A model generated the notes under the pieces. The model saw nothing but the letters and a program-made list of their open reading frames with translations, was not told the origin of the DNA and did not search any database. A program made the position numbers and the translations under genes. A stretch of 64,000 nucleotides of DNA, from the NCBI RefSeq assembly GCF_014207255.1, contig NZ_JACHCZ010000003.1, positions 248,001 through 312,000 on the forward strand, written 5' to 3'. This DNA is from Pseudomonas sp. JAI120. GTDB lineage: Bacteria > Pseudomonadota > Gammaproteobacteria > Pseudomonadales > Pseudomonadaceae. Positions 33,951 to 42,040 of this stretch are shown here, one piece after another; position 1 is the stretch's first letter; every line of letters starts with the position of its first letter.

Positions 33951-35378
33951 ATGTCTGCCAACGTTGCCTACCTGCAAGATTCCCAGGCGCTGGATCAACT
34001 CCAGGACCTGTTCGACGCCCAACGCCGCGCCTACGCCGCCCACCCGATGCCACCAGCCGCACAGCGCCAGCAGTGGCTCAAGGCCTTGCGGGATGTGCTC
34101 AGTGACGAGCGCCAGGCACTGATCAATGCGATCAGCCAGGATTTCAGCCACCGCAGCGCCGATGAAACCCTGTTCGCCGAATTGATGCCCAGCCTGCATG
34201 GCATTCACTACGCCAGCAAACACCTCAAGGGCTGGATGAAACCTTCTCGCCGCGCTGTAGGCCTGGCCTTCCAACCCGCGTCAGCCAAAGTCATTTACCA
34301 ACCCCTGGGCGTGGTCGGCGTGATCGTGCCATGGAACTACCCGCTGTACCTGGCCATCGGTCCACTGGTGGGTGCGTTGGCAGCGGGAAACCGGGTAATG
34401 CTCAAGCTCAGCGAATCCACGCCCGCTACCGGCGAACTGCTCAAGACCTTGCTGGCCAGGATTTTCCCCGAGGACCTGGTGTGCGTGGTGCTCGGCGAGG
34501 CCGAAGTGGGCATGGCGTTTTCCAAGCTGCGCTTCGATCACCTGCTGTTTACCGGGGCTACCAGTATCGGCAAACACGTGATGCGCGCCGCTGCCGAGCA
34601 CCTCACGCCAGTCACCCTGGAACTGGGCGGCAAGTCGCCGGCCATCGTCTCCGCCGACGTCCCACTCAAGGACGCCGCCGAACGCATCGCCTTCGGTAAA
34701 GCCTTGAACGCCGGGCAAACCTGCGTGGCCCCGGACTACGTGCTAGTGCCGGAGGACCGCGTGGAGGGTTTCGTCGAGGCCTACAGCAAGGCGGTTCGCG
34801 GGTTTTATCCGACGTTGGCCGACAACCCGGACTACACCGCCATCATCAATGAGCGGCAACTGGCCCGGCTCAATGCCTACGTCAAGGACGCTACAGACAA
34901 GGGCGCCACCCTGATCCCGCTGTACGACCAAGGCCAGGCACGGCGCATGGCCCATAGCCTGCTGCTGAATGTCAGCGACGACATGACGGTGATGCAGGAC
35001 GAAATCTTCGGCCCGGTGCTGCCGATCGTGCCTTATCGCGGCATCGACCAAGCCTTTGCCTACATCAACCAACGCCCTCGCCCGCTGGCCCTGTATTACT
35101 TCGGCTACAACAAACGCGAACAGGATCGGGTACTCCACGAGACCCATTCCGGCGGCGTCTGCCTGAACGACACCCTCCTGCACGTGGCCCAGGACGACAT
35201 GCCCTTTGGCGGCATCGGACCGTCAGGCATGGGCCACTACCACGGCCATGAAGGGTTCCTGACGTTCAGCAAAGCCAAGGGCGTGCTGGTGAAACAGCGC
35301 CTGAACGCGGCGAAATTGATCTACCCGCCCTACGGCAAATCGATCCAGAAACTGATCCAAAAGTTGTTTGTCCGCTGA
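33951..35378 (+). CDS. laoC: Aldehyde dehydrogenase (coniferyl-aldehyde-type, LaoC-like)
   Basis: A 475-residue NAD(P)-dependent aldehyde dehydrogenase. Cofactor and catalytic motifs: GVIVPWNYPLYLAIGPLVGAL, GATSIGKHVM, general base Glu in LELGGKSPAIV and nucleophile Cys in GQTCVAPDYVL. The short C-terminal, membrane-leaning form (KLIYPPYGKSIQKLIQKLF) resembles coniferyl-aldehyde and fatty-aldehyde dehydrogenases. In P. aeruginosa the gene at this position oxidises long-chain aldehydes from alcohols. It is first gene of a three-gene operon. Confidence 0.9.
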   Translation: MSANVAYLQDSQALDQLQDLFDAQRRAYAAHPMPPAAQRQQWLKALRDVLSDERQALINAISQDFSHRSADETLFAELMPSLHGIHYASKHLKGWMKPSRRAVGLAFQPASAKVIYQPLGVVGVIVPWNYPLYLAIGPLVGALAAGNRVMLKLSESTPATGELLKTLLARIFPEDLVCVVLGEAEVGMAFSKLRFDHLLFTGATSIGKHVMRAAAEHLTPVTLELGGKSPAIVSADVPLKDAAERIAFGKALNAGQTCVAPDYVLVPEDRVEGFVEAYSKAVRGFYPTLADNPDYTAIINERQLARLNAYVKDATDKGATLIPLYDQGQARRMAHSLLLNVSDDMTVMQDEIFGPVLPIVPYRGIDQAFAYINQRPRPLALYYFGYNKREQDRVLHETHSGGVCLNDTLLHVAQDDMPFGGIGPSGMGHYHGHEGFLTFSKAKGVLVKQRLNAAKLIYPPYGKSIQKLIQKLFVR

Positions 35379-35406
35379 CACCGCCACCCACGGGATAACA
35401 ATAACA

Positions 35407-35952
35407 ATGAACGCTAGCCTCACGGATTCACCCGCGCTGTCGCGGCGCGGCGTCTTGAAGATCGGCCTGTGCGCCAGCGCCTTCCTGGCCACGGCCGGGC
35501 TGGGCGCCAGCCTCAGCGGCTGCTCCAGCAGCACCCCGGCCAGCGGCTTTGCCATGTTGCGCAGCAGTGACTTGCCGTTCCTGCGCGCGGTGATGCCGGT
35601 GCTGCTCGAAGGCGTTGCCAGCGCCCAGGACGTGGTCGCCGGGATTGAAGACACGCTGAAAAAACTCGACTACAGCCTGCAGCACCTGTCGCCGGAGATG
35701 TTCAAGCTCACCCAGCAACTGTTCGATGTGCTCGGCATGGGCATTACGCGCGGCCCGTTGACCGGCATCTGGGGCAGCTGGGAAAACGCCAGCGCGGAGC
35801 AGATCCGCAACTTCCTGCACCGCTGGGAAAACAGCTACCTGAACCTGCTGCGCATGGGCCAGGGCTCGCTGCTCAAGCTGGTGATCATGGCCTGGTACTT
35901 CCGGCCCGCCGCCTGGGCGCATTGCGGTTACCCCGGCCCGCCGAAGATCTGA
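35407..35952 (+). CDS. laoB: Tat-signal lipoprotein-like small subunit (LaoB-like)
   Basis: A 181-residue protein with a twin-arginine-type signal (R13-R14 in SRRGVLKIG) and a lipobox-like ASLSGC with cysteine 39, so it may be exported by Tat and lipidated. The mature part is helical and reminiscent of the small subunit (subunit 3) of gluconate dehydrogenase complexes, which helps export or stability of a GMC oxidoreductase. ATG 35407 chosen; it lies 28 bases after laoC and 37 before the GMC gene. Confidence 0.82.
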   Translation: MNASLTDSPALSRRGVLKIGLCASAFLATAGLGASLSGCSSSTPASGFAMLRSSDLPFLRAVMPVLLEGVASAQDVVAGIEDTLKKLDYSLQHLSPEMFKLTQQLFDVLGMGITRGPLTGIWGSWENASAEQIRNFLHRWENSYLNLLRMGQGSLLKLVIMAWYFRPAAWAHCGYPGPPKI

Positions 35953-35989
35953 TTTGCATCCCTCACAATAAAAACAAGAGACGACCCTG

Positions 35990-37585
35990 ATGCCCGTACC
36001 CGATCTGTTCCGCGACGGCCTGGCCCGCGGCTGGAAAACCCACAATGGCGCCGCCCTCGACAGCGACCTGACCCTCGAAGCCGACGTGGCCATTATCGGC
36101 AGCGGCGCCGGTGGCGGCACCACCGCCGAAATCCTCAGCGCCGCGGGTTATAAAGTGCTGCTGATCGAAGAAGGCCCGCTCAAGACCAGCAGCGACTTCA
36201 AGCTGCTGGAAGACGAGGCCTACGCCAGCCTGTATCAGGAAGGCATCGGCCGCATGAGCAAGGACGGCGCGATCACCATCCTGCAGGGCCGCGCGGTGGG
36301 CGGTACCACGCTGATCAACTGGACCTCCAGCTTCCGCACCCCGGACGCCACTCTTAGCCATTGGGCCAGCGAGTACGCGGTAAAAGGCCACAGCAGCGCG
36401 GAAATGGCACCGTGGTTCGAAAAGATGGAGCAGCGCCTGGGCATCGCGCCGTGGGCCATCCCCCCGAATGCCAACAATGACGTGATCCGCAAAGGCTGCG
36501 AAAAGCTCGGCTACAGCTGGCATGTGATCCCGCGCAACGTACGTGGCTGCTTCAACCTGGGTTATTGCGGCATGGGCTGCCCGGTCAACGCCAAGCAGTC
36601 GATGCTGGTGACCACCATCCCATCCACCCTGGAAAAAGGCGGCGAACTGCTGTACCTGGCCCGCGCCGAGCAGCTCAAATACAGCGGCGACACCATCAGC
36701 AGCCTGGAATGCGTGGCGATGGACGCGCGTTGCGTGGCGCCTACCGGGCGCAAGATCACCGTGAAGGCCAAGCATTACGTGCTGTCGGGCGGCGGCATCA
36801 ATAGCCCGGCGCTGCTGATGCGCTCGGATGCCCCCGATCCGCATTCGCGTCTGGGCAAGCGGACCTTTTTGCACTTGGTGAACTTCTCTGCCGGGCTGTT
36901 CGATGAGGTGATCAACCCGTTCTACGGCGCGCCGCAGTCGATCTATTCCGATCACTTCCAATGGCAGGACGGCACCACCGGCAAAATGTCCTACAAGCTG
37001 GAAGCACCGCCCCTGCATCCTGGCTTGGCCAGCACCTTGTTCGGCGGCTATGGCACACAGAACGCCTTGGACATGAGCCAATTGCCGCACACCCACGCCA
37101 TGCTCGCGCTGTTGCGTGACGGCTTTCACCCCGACAGCCAGGGCGGCAGCGTGGATTTACGCGGTGACGGTACGCCGGTGCTCGACTATCAGGTTTCACC
37201 CTACGCCTGGGATGGTCTGCGCCGGGCCTTCCACAGCATGGCCGAAATCCAGTTCGCGGCGGGCGCCAAGTCGGTCAAGCCCCTGCACCATGACGCACGG
37301 TTCGTGAACACCTTGGCCGAGGCACGCAGCGTAATTGAGGGTTTGAATCTGGAATTGCACCGGACAACCCTGGGCAGCGCCCATGTGATGGGTGGCTGTG
37401 CCATGGGTGAAGATCCAAAAAACGCGGTGGCTGACAGCCTTGGTCGCCATCACCAGTTGCGCAACCTGTCGATCCACGACGGTTCGTTATTCCCCACCAG
37501 TATTGGGGCTAACCCGCAATTATCGGTATACGGATTAACCGCTCAACTGGCGACAGCCTTGGCCGAACGTCTGAAAACAGCGTGA
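35990..37585 (+). CDS. laoA: GMC-family alcohol dehydrogenase (LaoA-like)
   Basis: A 531-residue FAD-dependent GMC oxidoreductase. The dinucleotide-binding motif is VAIIGSGAGGGTTAEILSAA, ending in LLIEEG; LQGRAVGGTTLINWTSSFR is the GMC signature 1 region. The C-terminal substrate domain contains HVMGGCAMGEDPKNAV and FPTSIGANPQLSVYGL with the conserved His and Asn. It lacks its own signal peptide, so hitchhiking with the Tat-signal partner is possible. Expected to oxidise long-chain alcohols to aldehydes for the aldehyde dehydrogenase upstream. Confidence 0.88.
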   Translation: MPVPDLFRDGLARGWKTHNGAALDSDLTLEADVAIIGSGAGGGTTAEILSAAGYKVLLIEEGPLKTSSDFKLLEDEAYASLYQEGIGRMSKDGAITILQGRAVGGTTLINWTSSFRTPDATLSHWASEYAVKGHSSAEMAPWFEKMEQRLGIAPWAIPPNANNDVIRKGCEKLGYSWHVIPRNVRGCFNLGYCGMGCPVNAKQSMLVTTIPSTLEKGGELLYLARAEQLKYSGDTISSLECVAMDARCVAPTGRKITVKAKHYVLSGGGINSPALLMRSDAPDPHSRLGKRTFLHLVNFSAGLFDEVINPFYGAPQSIYSDHFQWQDGTTGKMSYKLEAPPLHPGLASTLFGGYGTQNALDMSQLPHTHAMLALLRDGFHPDSQGGSVDLRGDGTPVLDYQVSPYAWDGLRRAFHSMAEIQFAAGAKSVKPLHHDARFVNTLAEARSVIEGLNLELHRTTLGSAHVMGGCAMGEDPKNAVADSLGRHHQLRNLSIHDGSLFPTSIGANPQLSVYGLTAQLATALAERLKTA

Positions 37586-37631
37586 AAAAACACGCTATTC
37601 ACGGTGTCTATACGGCTTTCTTATGCATAAG

Positions 37632-37660
37632 TTGACTTGGCCGACCGGGATGGCTGCGAT
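37632..37660 (+). promoter_or_regulatory. Weak candidate promoter of coaD
   Basis: TTGACT (37632-37637) is followed after 17 bases by TGCGAT (37655-37660). The -10 is poor. The position, about 40 bases before the coaD ATG, is reasonable. Confidence 0.35.
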
Positions 37661-37699
37661 ACCATCCGGTTCCCCAACGGACTCCGCCAGGACGACGCG

Positions 37700-38179
37700 A
37701 TGAACCGAGTGTTGTACCCAGGTACCTTCGACCCGATTACCAAAGGCCATGGCGATCTGGTCGAACGCGCCTCTCGTTTGTTCGACCATGTGATCATCGC
37801 AGTCGCGGCCAGCCCCAAGAAAAACCCGCTGTTTCCCCTGGAACAGCGCGTGGAACTGGCGCGCGAGGTCACCAAGCACTTGCCCAACGTGGAAGTGGTG
37901 GGCTTTTCCACGTTGCTCGCGCATTTCGCCAAAGAGCAGAACGCCAATGTGTTCCTGCGTGGCCTGCGCGCGGTGTCGGACTTCGAATACGAATTCCAGC
38001 TGGCCAACATGAACCGCCAGCTGGCGCCGGACGTGGAAAGCCTGTTCCTCACGCCGTCGGAACGTTATTCGTTCATTTCCTCGACGTTGGTGCGTGAAAT
38101 TGCCGCCTTAGGCGGGGATATCACCAAGTTCGTACACCCGGCCGTGGCCGATGCGCTGACGCTGCGCTTCAAGAAGTAA
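37700..38179 (+). CDS. coaD: Phosphopantetheine adenylyltransferase
   Basis: A 159-residue nucleotidyltransferase, penultimate step of coenzyme A synthesis. The nucleotide-binding motif is YPGTFDPITKGHGDLV (T/HxGH), then FLRGLRAVSDFEYEFQ and the second ATP motif SERYSFISSTLVREIA. The start at 37700 gives the family N-terminus MNRVLYPGTFDP. Confidence 0.97.
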   Translation: MNRVLYPGTFDPITKGHGDLVERASRLFDHVIIAVAASPKKNPLFPLEQRVELAREVTKHLPNVEVVGFSTLLAHFAKEQNANVFLRGLRAVSDFEYEFQLANMNRQLAPDVESLFLTPSERYSFISSTLVREIAALGGDITKFVHPAVADALTLRFKK

Positions 38180-38180
38180 T

Positions 38181-38313
38181 GTGGTGAGCGGGCTTGCCCC
38201 GCGTTGGGCTGCGTAGCAGCCCTAATAAAGACTCGCGTCGCCTCAGGTGAATAACCGGTCGTCTGGTTTTGGGGCCGCTTCGCTGCCCAACGCGGGGCAA
38301 GCCCGCTCACCAC
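38181..38313. repeat. Large REP doublet of the GTGGTGAGCGGG family
   Basis: The 29-bp arms 38181-38209 and 38285-38313 are perfect reverse complements (GTGGTGAGCGGGCTTGCCCC...). The interior of about 75 bases includes CGACCGG-like unpaired DNA. It begins 1 base after the coaD stop. The sequence family differs from the TGTGGGAG repeats, though both share the CTTGC core. Confidence 0.9.
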
Positions 38314-38397
38314 AGCTCGCACTGCGGGCGCCAATGCGGCACAATTGCGCGCATTAGTTTTCAGATGCCTTGGCTGACAGCCCTGGCAGGAGTTTCC

Positions 38398-38649
38398 ATG
38401 TCCCTGATCATCACCGACGATTGCATCAATTGCGACGTCTGCGAACCCGAGTGCCCGAACGCCGCCATCTCCCAAGGCGAAGAGATCTACGTGATCGACC
38501 CTAACCTGTGCACCCAGTGCGTCGGTCATTACGACGAGCCGCAGTGCCAGCAGGTGTGCCCGGTAGATTGCATTCCGTTGGATGAAGCTCATCCGGAGTC
38601 GGAAGAGCAGTTGATGGAGAAGTACCGGAAGATTACCGGTAAAGCCTGA
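38398..38649 (+). CDS. fdx1: Ferredoxin, 2[4Fe-4S] (Fdx1, YfhL-like)
   Basis: An 83-residue ferredoxin. Cluster motifs are CINCDVCEPECPNAAIS (CxxCxxCxxxCP) and CTQCVGHYDEPQCQQVCPVD (CxxC-x8-CxxxCP, the long-loop type seen in Allochromatium-like ferredoxins). A C-terminal helix (EEQLMEKYRKITGKA) completes the Alvin type. ATG 38398 with CAGGAG 7 bases upstream. The redox partner is not identifiable here. Confidence 0.95.
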   Translation: MSLIITDDCINCDVCEPECPNAAISQGEEIYVIDPNLCTQCVGHYDEPQCQQVCPVDCIPLDEAHPESEEQLMEKYRKITGKA

Positions 38650-38674
38650 GGTTCTTCAGCGCCTATCAGGGCCT

Positions 38675-38696
38675 CATCGGGGGCAAGCCCCCGATG
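38675..38696. repeat. Truncated REP hairpin between fdx1 and mutM
   Basis: CATCGGGGG-CAAG-CCCCCGATG is a 9-bp perfect stem with 4-base loop. It is the inner half of the TGTGGGAG-type REP and lies between convergent genes. Confidence 0.75.
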
Positions 38697-38720
38697 GCAA
38701 TATCAGCATTCACACAGCAA

Positions 38721-39533
38721 TCAGCTCTGGCACCTGGGGCAAAACACACTCGCCCGCTGCCCCAGCACCACATTGCGCAGCTCAGTCCCGCAGACCTTGC
38801 ACGCCTCGCCACCCCGGCCGTAGACGAACAATTCCTGCTGGAAATACCCCGGCTGCCCGTCACCACCGATAAAGTCCCGCAACGTGGTGCCGCCACGCTC
38901 GATCGCCGCCGCCAGAATGCGCTTGATCTCGATCGCCAGCTTCAAATAACGCCCGCGTGAAATGCCGCCGGCGGCGCGACGCGGATCAATCCCCGCCGCA
39001 AACAACGCCTCAGTCGCATAGATATTGCCCACACCGACCACCACCGCGTTGTCCATGATGAACGGCTTCACCGCCATGGACTTGCCGCGAGACAACTGAA
39101 ACAAGCGCTCACCATCAAACAGGTCCGTCAGCGGCTCCGGCCCCAGGCGGATCAGCAGTTCATGGTTGTGCGGGTCCTGGCTCCAGAGCATCGCGCCGAA
39201 ACGCCGAGGGTCGGTGTAGCGCAGGGCCAGGCCGGACTCCAGCTCGATATCCACATGTTCATGCTTGGCCGCCGGCATGCCGACCTCCACCAGGCGCAGG
39301 TTGCCCGACATGCCCAGGTGGCTGATCAAGGTGCCCACTTCGGCGTTGATCAACAGGTACTTCGCCCGCCGCTCCACCAGCACGATGCGCTGGCCGGAAA
39401 GGCGCACATCGAGGTCTTCCGGGATCGGCCAGCGCAGGCGCCGCTCACGCACCACCACGCGGCTGACCCGCTGGCCTTCCAGATGCGGCGCAATGCCGCG
39501 CCGGGTGGTTTCGACTTCTGGTAACTCGGGCAT
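38721..39533 (-). CDS. mutM: Formamidopyrimidine-DNA glycosylase MutM (Fpg)
   Basis: A 270-residue bifunctional glycosylase/AP lyase for 8-oxoguanine. The N-terminal catalytic PELPEVETTRRG (Pro2, Glu3), the H2TH region (GVGNIYATEALFAAGIDP) and the C-terminal zinc finger (CKVCGTELRNVVLG to FCPRCQS) are intact. Its start lies 21 bases from the HDOD gene stop, so the two may be co-transcribed. Confidence 0.97.
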   Translation of the reverse strand: MPELPEVETTRRGIAPHLEGQRVSRVVVRERRLRWPIPEDLDVRLSGQRIVLVERRAKYLLINAEVGTLISHLGMSGNLRLVEVGMPAAKHEHVDIELESGLALRYTDPRRFGAMLWSQDPHNHELLIRLGPEPLTDLFDGERLFQLSRGKSMAVKPFIMDNAVVVGVGNIYATEALFAAGIDPRRAAGGISRGRYLKLAIEIKRILAAAIERGGTTLRDFIGGDGQPGYFQQELFVYGRGGEACKVCGTELRNVVLGQRASVFCPRCQS

Positions 39534-39554
39534 GTGTACCTCGTGAAGGGGGGA

Positions 39555-40421
39555 TCAGTGCGCGCCCAGTTCGCGGATCGACAACTTCAGGCTTTCGAAG
39601 TCGTAGTCCGACAGGCCCACGTAGTCCAGCACCAGGTGGCCGATGGCATTCCACTCATGATCCGCCGACTGATTGCCCAGCACGCGGTAGGACGAGCAGA
39701 TGTGCTCGGCCATCTTCAGGATCGCCAGCAGGTTTTTCAGCTGCGGATTGCGCGACGACTCATCGCTGAAGACCGCCAAGGCATTGTGGTGGTTGGCGAT
39801 GGCGTCGGTCACATGCTCCGGCAGGCGCCACGATTTGGCGGTGTAGTAGCCGACCACCGCATGGTTGGTGTTGAACGCATTGTTTTCGGTGTCGACCACG
39901 CGGCAGTCGGGGCCGGCGTTGGCGTAGGCTTCTTCGAGCACCGTCATGTAATTGGGGAAGCGCTTGAGCATCAGCGGCACGCCGCAATCGTGGAACAGCC
40001 CCAGGGCATAAGCCTCGTCCACCGCCTGGGCGCCGGTGCGCTTGGCCAGGGTCAGGCAGGTCATGGCCACGTCCTGGGCGGTATCCCAGAAGCGGTTGAG
40101 GGTGACGATGGTGTCGTCGCTCATCTCGCCCCGGATCGACAGGGCGTTGATCAGGTTGATGATCGACCGGCTGCCCAGCAGGTTCACCGCGCGCTGGATC
40201 GAGGCGATCTTGTTGCTCAGGCCGTAATAGGACGAATTGACGATCTTCAGCAACGCGCCGGACAGGCCCGGGTCCTGGGAGATCAACCGCGCGATCACTT
40301 CCAGGTCCGGGTCGGGCATGTACTGCTCCATCTGCAAATCCACCATGATTTGCGGCTGGGGCGGCACGCTGATGCCTTGGAGGGCCTGCTGGATCTGTTC
40401 GGCGGAAAGCTCTTGGGACAT
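39555..40421 (-). CDS. HDOD-domain signalling protein
   Basis: A 288-residue protein consisting largely of an HDOD domain, a metal-independent relative of HD phosphohydrolases. Visible features are VIARLISQDPGLSGALLKIVNSSYYGL, split here as LISQDPGLSGALLKIVNS, then SIQRAVNLLGSRSIINLI and LGLFHDCGVPLMLKRFPNY. HDOD proteins in Pseudomonas take part in cyclic-di-GMP and motility regulation, but this one has no partner domain. ATG at 40421. The role is not predictable. Confidence 0.85.
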   Translation of the reverse strand: MSQELSAEQIQQALQGISVPPQPQIMVDLQMEQYMPDPDLEVIARLISQDPGLSGALLKIVNSSYYGLSNKIASIQRAVNLLGSRSIINLINALSIRGEMSDDTIVTLNRFWDTAQDVAMTCLTLAKRTGAQAVDEAYALGLFHDCGVPLMLKRFPNYMTVLEEAYANAGPDCRVVDTENNAFNTNHAVVGYYTAKSWRLPEHVTDAIANHHNALAVFSDESSRNPQLKNLLAILKMAEHICSSYRVLGNQSADHEWNAIGHLVLDYVGLSDYDFESLKLSIRELGAH

Positions 40422-40594
40422 AAGTACATACTCTGGGATAGACGGGGATTCTAACCCCGATGGGAAGCTCACCGACACCTCAAAAACCGGATTGGAACCG
40501 GACCAAATGTGGGTGCCAGCTCCCACATGTCCGGCGGCGCGGCCAACAGGGGCGCAACACGGTATACTCCCGCTCTTTTTTCCGGAGCGACGTC

Positions 40595-41791
40595 ATGTCC
40601 CTGCCAAGCCTGCGTCTCAAAGCCAACGCCGATCGTCGTTTGCGCAACGGCCACCTGTGGGTCTACAGCAACGAAATCGACGTGGCCGCCACCCCTCTCC
40701 ACGGCTTCCAGGCGGGCGACCAGGCTATCCTGGAAGCGGCCGGCGGCAAGACCCTCGGCATCGTGGCCATGAGCCCGAACAACCTGATCTGCGCACGCCT
40801 GCTGTCGCGCGACATCAAGTTGCCGCTGGACAAGTCGCTGCTGGTGCACCGCATCAACGTCGCCCTTTCCCTGCGTGATCGCCTGTTCGACAAGCCGTTC
40901 TACCGCCTGGTCTACGGCGATTCCGACCTGCTGCCGGGCCTGGTAGTCGACCGTTTCGGCGACATCCTGGTGGTGCAGATCGCTTCGGCGACCATGGAGG
41001 CCCATAAGGAAGACGTGATCGCCGCACTGACCCAAGTGCTCAAGCCAAGCGGCATCCTGTTCAAGAACGACTCCGCCGCGCGCGACGCCGAAGGCCTCAA
41101 CCGCTACGTCGAAACCGTGTTCGGCCTGGTGCCGGAGTGGGTGGCGCTGGAAGAAAACGGCGTGAAATTCGAGGCCCCGGTGATCCAGGGCCAGAAAACC
41201 GGCTGGTTCTACGACCACCGCATGAACCGCGCGCGCCTGGCCCCATACGCCAAAGGCAAACGCGTGCTCGACCTGTACAGCTACATCGGCGGCTGGGGCG
41301 TACAAGCCGCGGCCTTCGGCGCCAGTGAAGTGTTCTGCGTCGACGCCTCGGCCTTCGCCCTCGATGGCGTGGAGCGCAACGCCGCGCTGAACGGCGTTGC
41401 CGAGAAGATGACCTGCATCGAAGGCGACGTCTTCGAAGCCCTCAAAGAACTGAAAGCCAGCGAAGAACGCTTCGACGTGATCGTCGCCGACCCACCGGCC
41501 TTCATCAAACGCAAAAAAGACATGAAGAACGGCGAAGGCGCCTACCGCCGCCTGAACGAGCAAGCCATGCGCCTGCTCAGCAAGGACGGCATCCTGGTCA
41601 GCGCCTCGTGCTCCATGCACCTGCCGGAAGATGACCTGCAAAACATCCTGCTGACCAGCGCCCGCCATCTGGACCGCAATATCCAGATGCTTGAGCGTGG
41701 CGGCCAGGGTCCGGATCATCCGGTGCACCCGGCGATTGTCGAGACCCGGTATATCAAGAGCATTACGTGCCGTTTGTTGCCAAACAGCTAA
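40595..41791 (+). CDS. rlmI: 23S rRNA (cytosine(1962)-C5)-methyltransferase RlmI-like
   Basis: A 398-residue methyltransferase: an N-terminal PUA domain (RLRNGHLWVYSNEID) followed by an RlmI-type catalytic domain with GLVVDRFGDILVVQ, SAM motif VLDLYSYIGGWGVQAAAFGA, VIVADPPAFIKRKKDM and a late SCSMHLP that supplies the catalytic cysteine. ATG 40595 with GGAG upstream; the frame remains open to 40460 but without family similarity. It is divergent from the HDOD gene. Confidence 0.93.
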   Translation: MSLPSLRLKANADRRLRNGHLWVYSNEIDVAATPLHGFQAGDQAILEAAGGKTLGIVAMSPNNLICARLLSRDIKLPLDKSLLVHRINVALSLRDRLFDKPFYRLVYGDSDLLPGLVVDRFGDILVVQIASATMEAHKEDVIAALTQVLKPSGILFKNDSAARDAEGLNRYVETVFGLVPEWVALEENGVKFEAPVIQGQKTGWFYDHRMNRARLAPYAKGKRVLDLYSYIGGWGVQAAAFGASEVFCVDASAFALDGVERNAALNGVAEKMTCIEGDVFEALKELKASEERFDVIVADPPAFIKRKKDMKNGEGAYRRLNEQAMRLLSKDGILVSASCSMHLPEDDLQNILLTSARHLDRNIQMLERGGQGPDHPVHPAIVETRYIKSITCRLLPNS

Positions 41792-41807
41792 AGCCAAGCA
41801 CAGATAA

Positions 41808-41902
41808 AAATGTGGGAGGGGGCTTGCCCCCGATAGCCGTGTGTCAGCCAGCTAATAGGGGGCTGACACTACGCAATCGGGGGCAAGCCCCCTCCCACAT
41901 TT
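41808..41902. repeat. REP doublet (REPIN) with nested hairpin, after rlmI
   Basis: Outer arms 41808-41834 and 41876-41902 are reverse complements (AAATGTGGGAGGGGGC...). The spacer is unlike other members and carries its own 8-bp inverted repeat TGTCAGCC/GGCTGACA (41842-41849, 41861-41868). Confidence 0.9.
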
Positions 41903-41979
41903 GTTTTGTGGTTGCCGTGAAAACTTTTCCTACCCAAGCAAGCCACGTCCATTCAGGAAGTTTCTCTCAACGCTTTTGA

Positions 41980-42007
41980 TTGAATTCCACTTTTCGCAGA
42001 CTAGTAT
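41980..42007 (+). promoter_or_regulatory. Candidate promoter of the MFS transporter gene
   Basis: TTGAAT (41980-41985) and TAGTAT (42002-42007) with a 16-base spacer, 33 bases before the ATG at 42041. The flanking DNA is AT-rich relative to genes. Confidence 0.5.
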
Positions 42008-42040
42008 CGGTTTCTGGTTTTACTCCGGAAAACAAAAACA

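Noticed and set aside
37579..37596. Hairpin AGCGTG-AAAAAA-CACGCT at the end of the GMC gene considered as a terminator
   Set aside because: The stem is only 6 bp and includes the stop codon region, and no T-tract follows.
40469..41797. 442-residue minus-strand open frame
   Set aside because: Antisense of rlmI, no domain motif, starts and ends with the real gene's frame bias.
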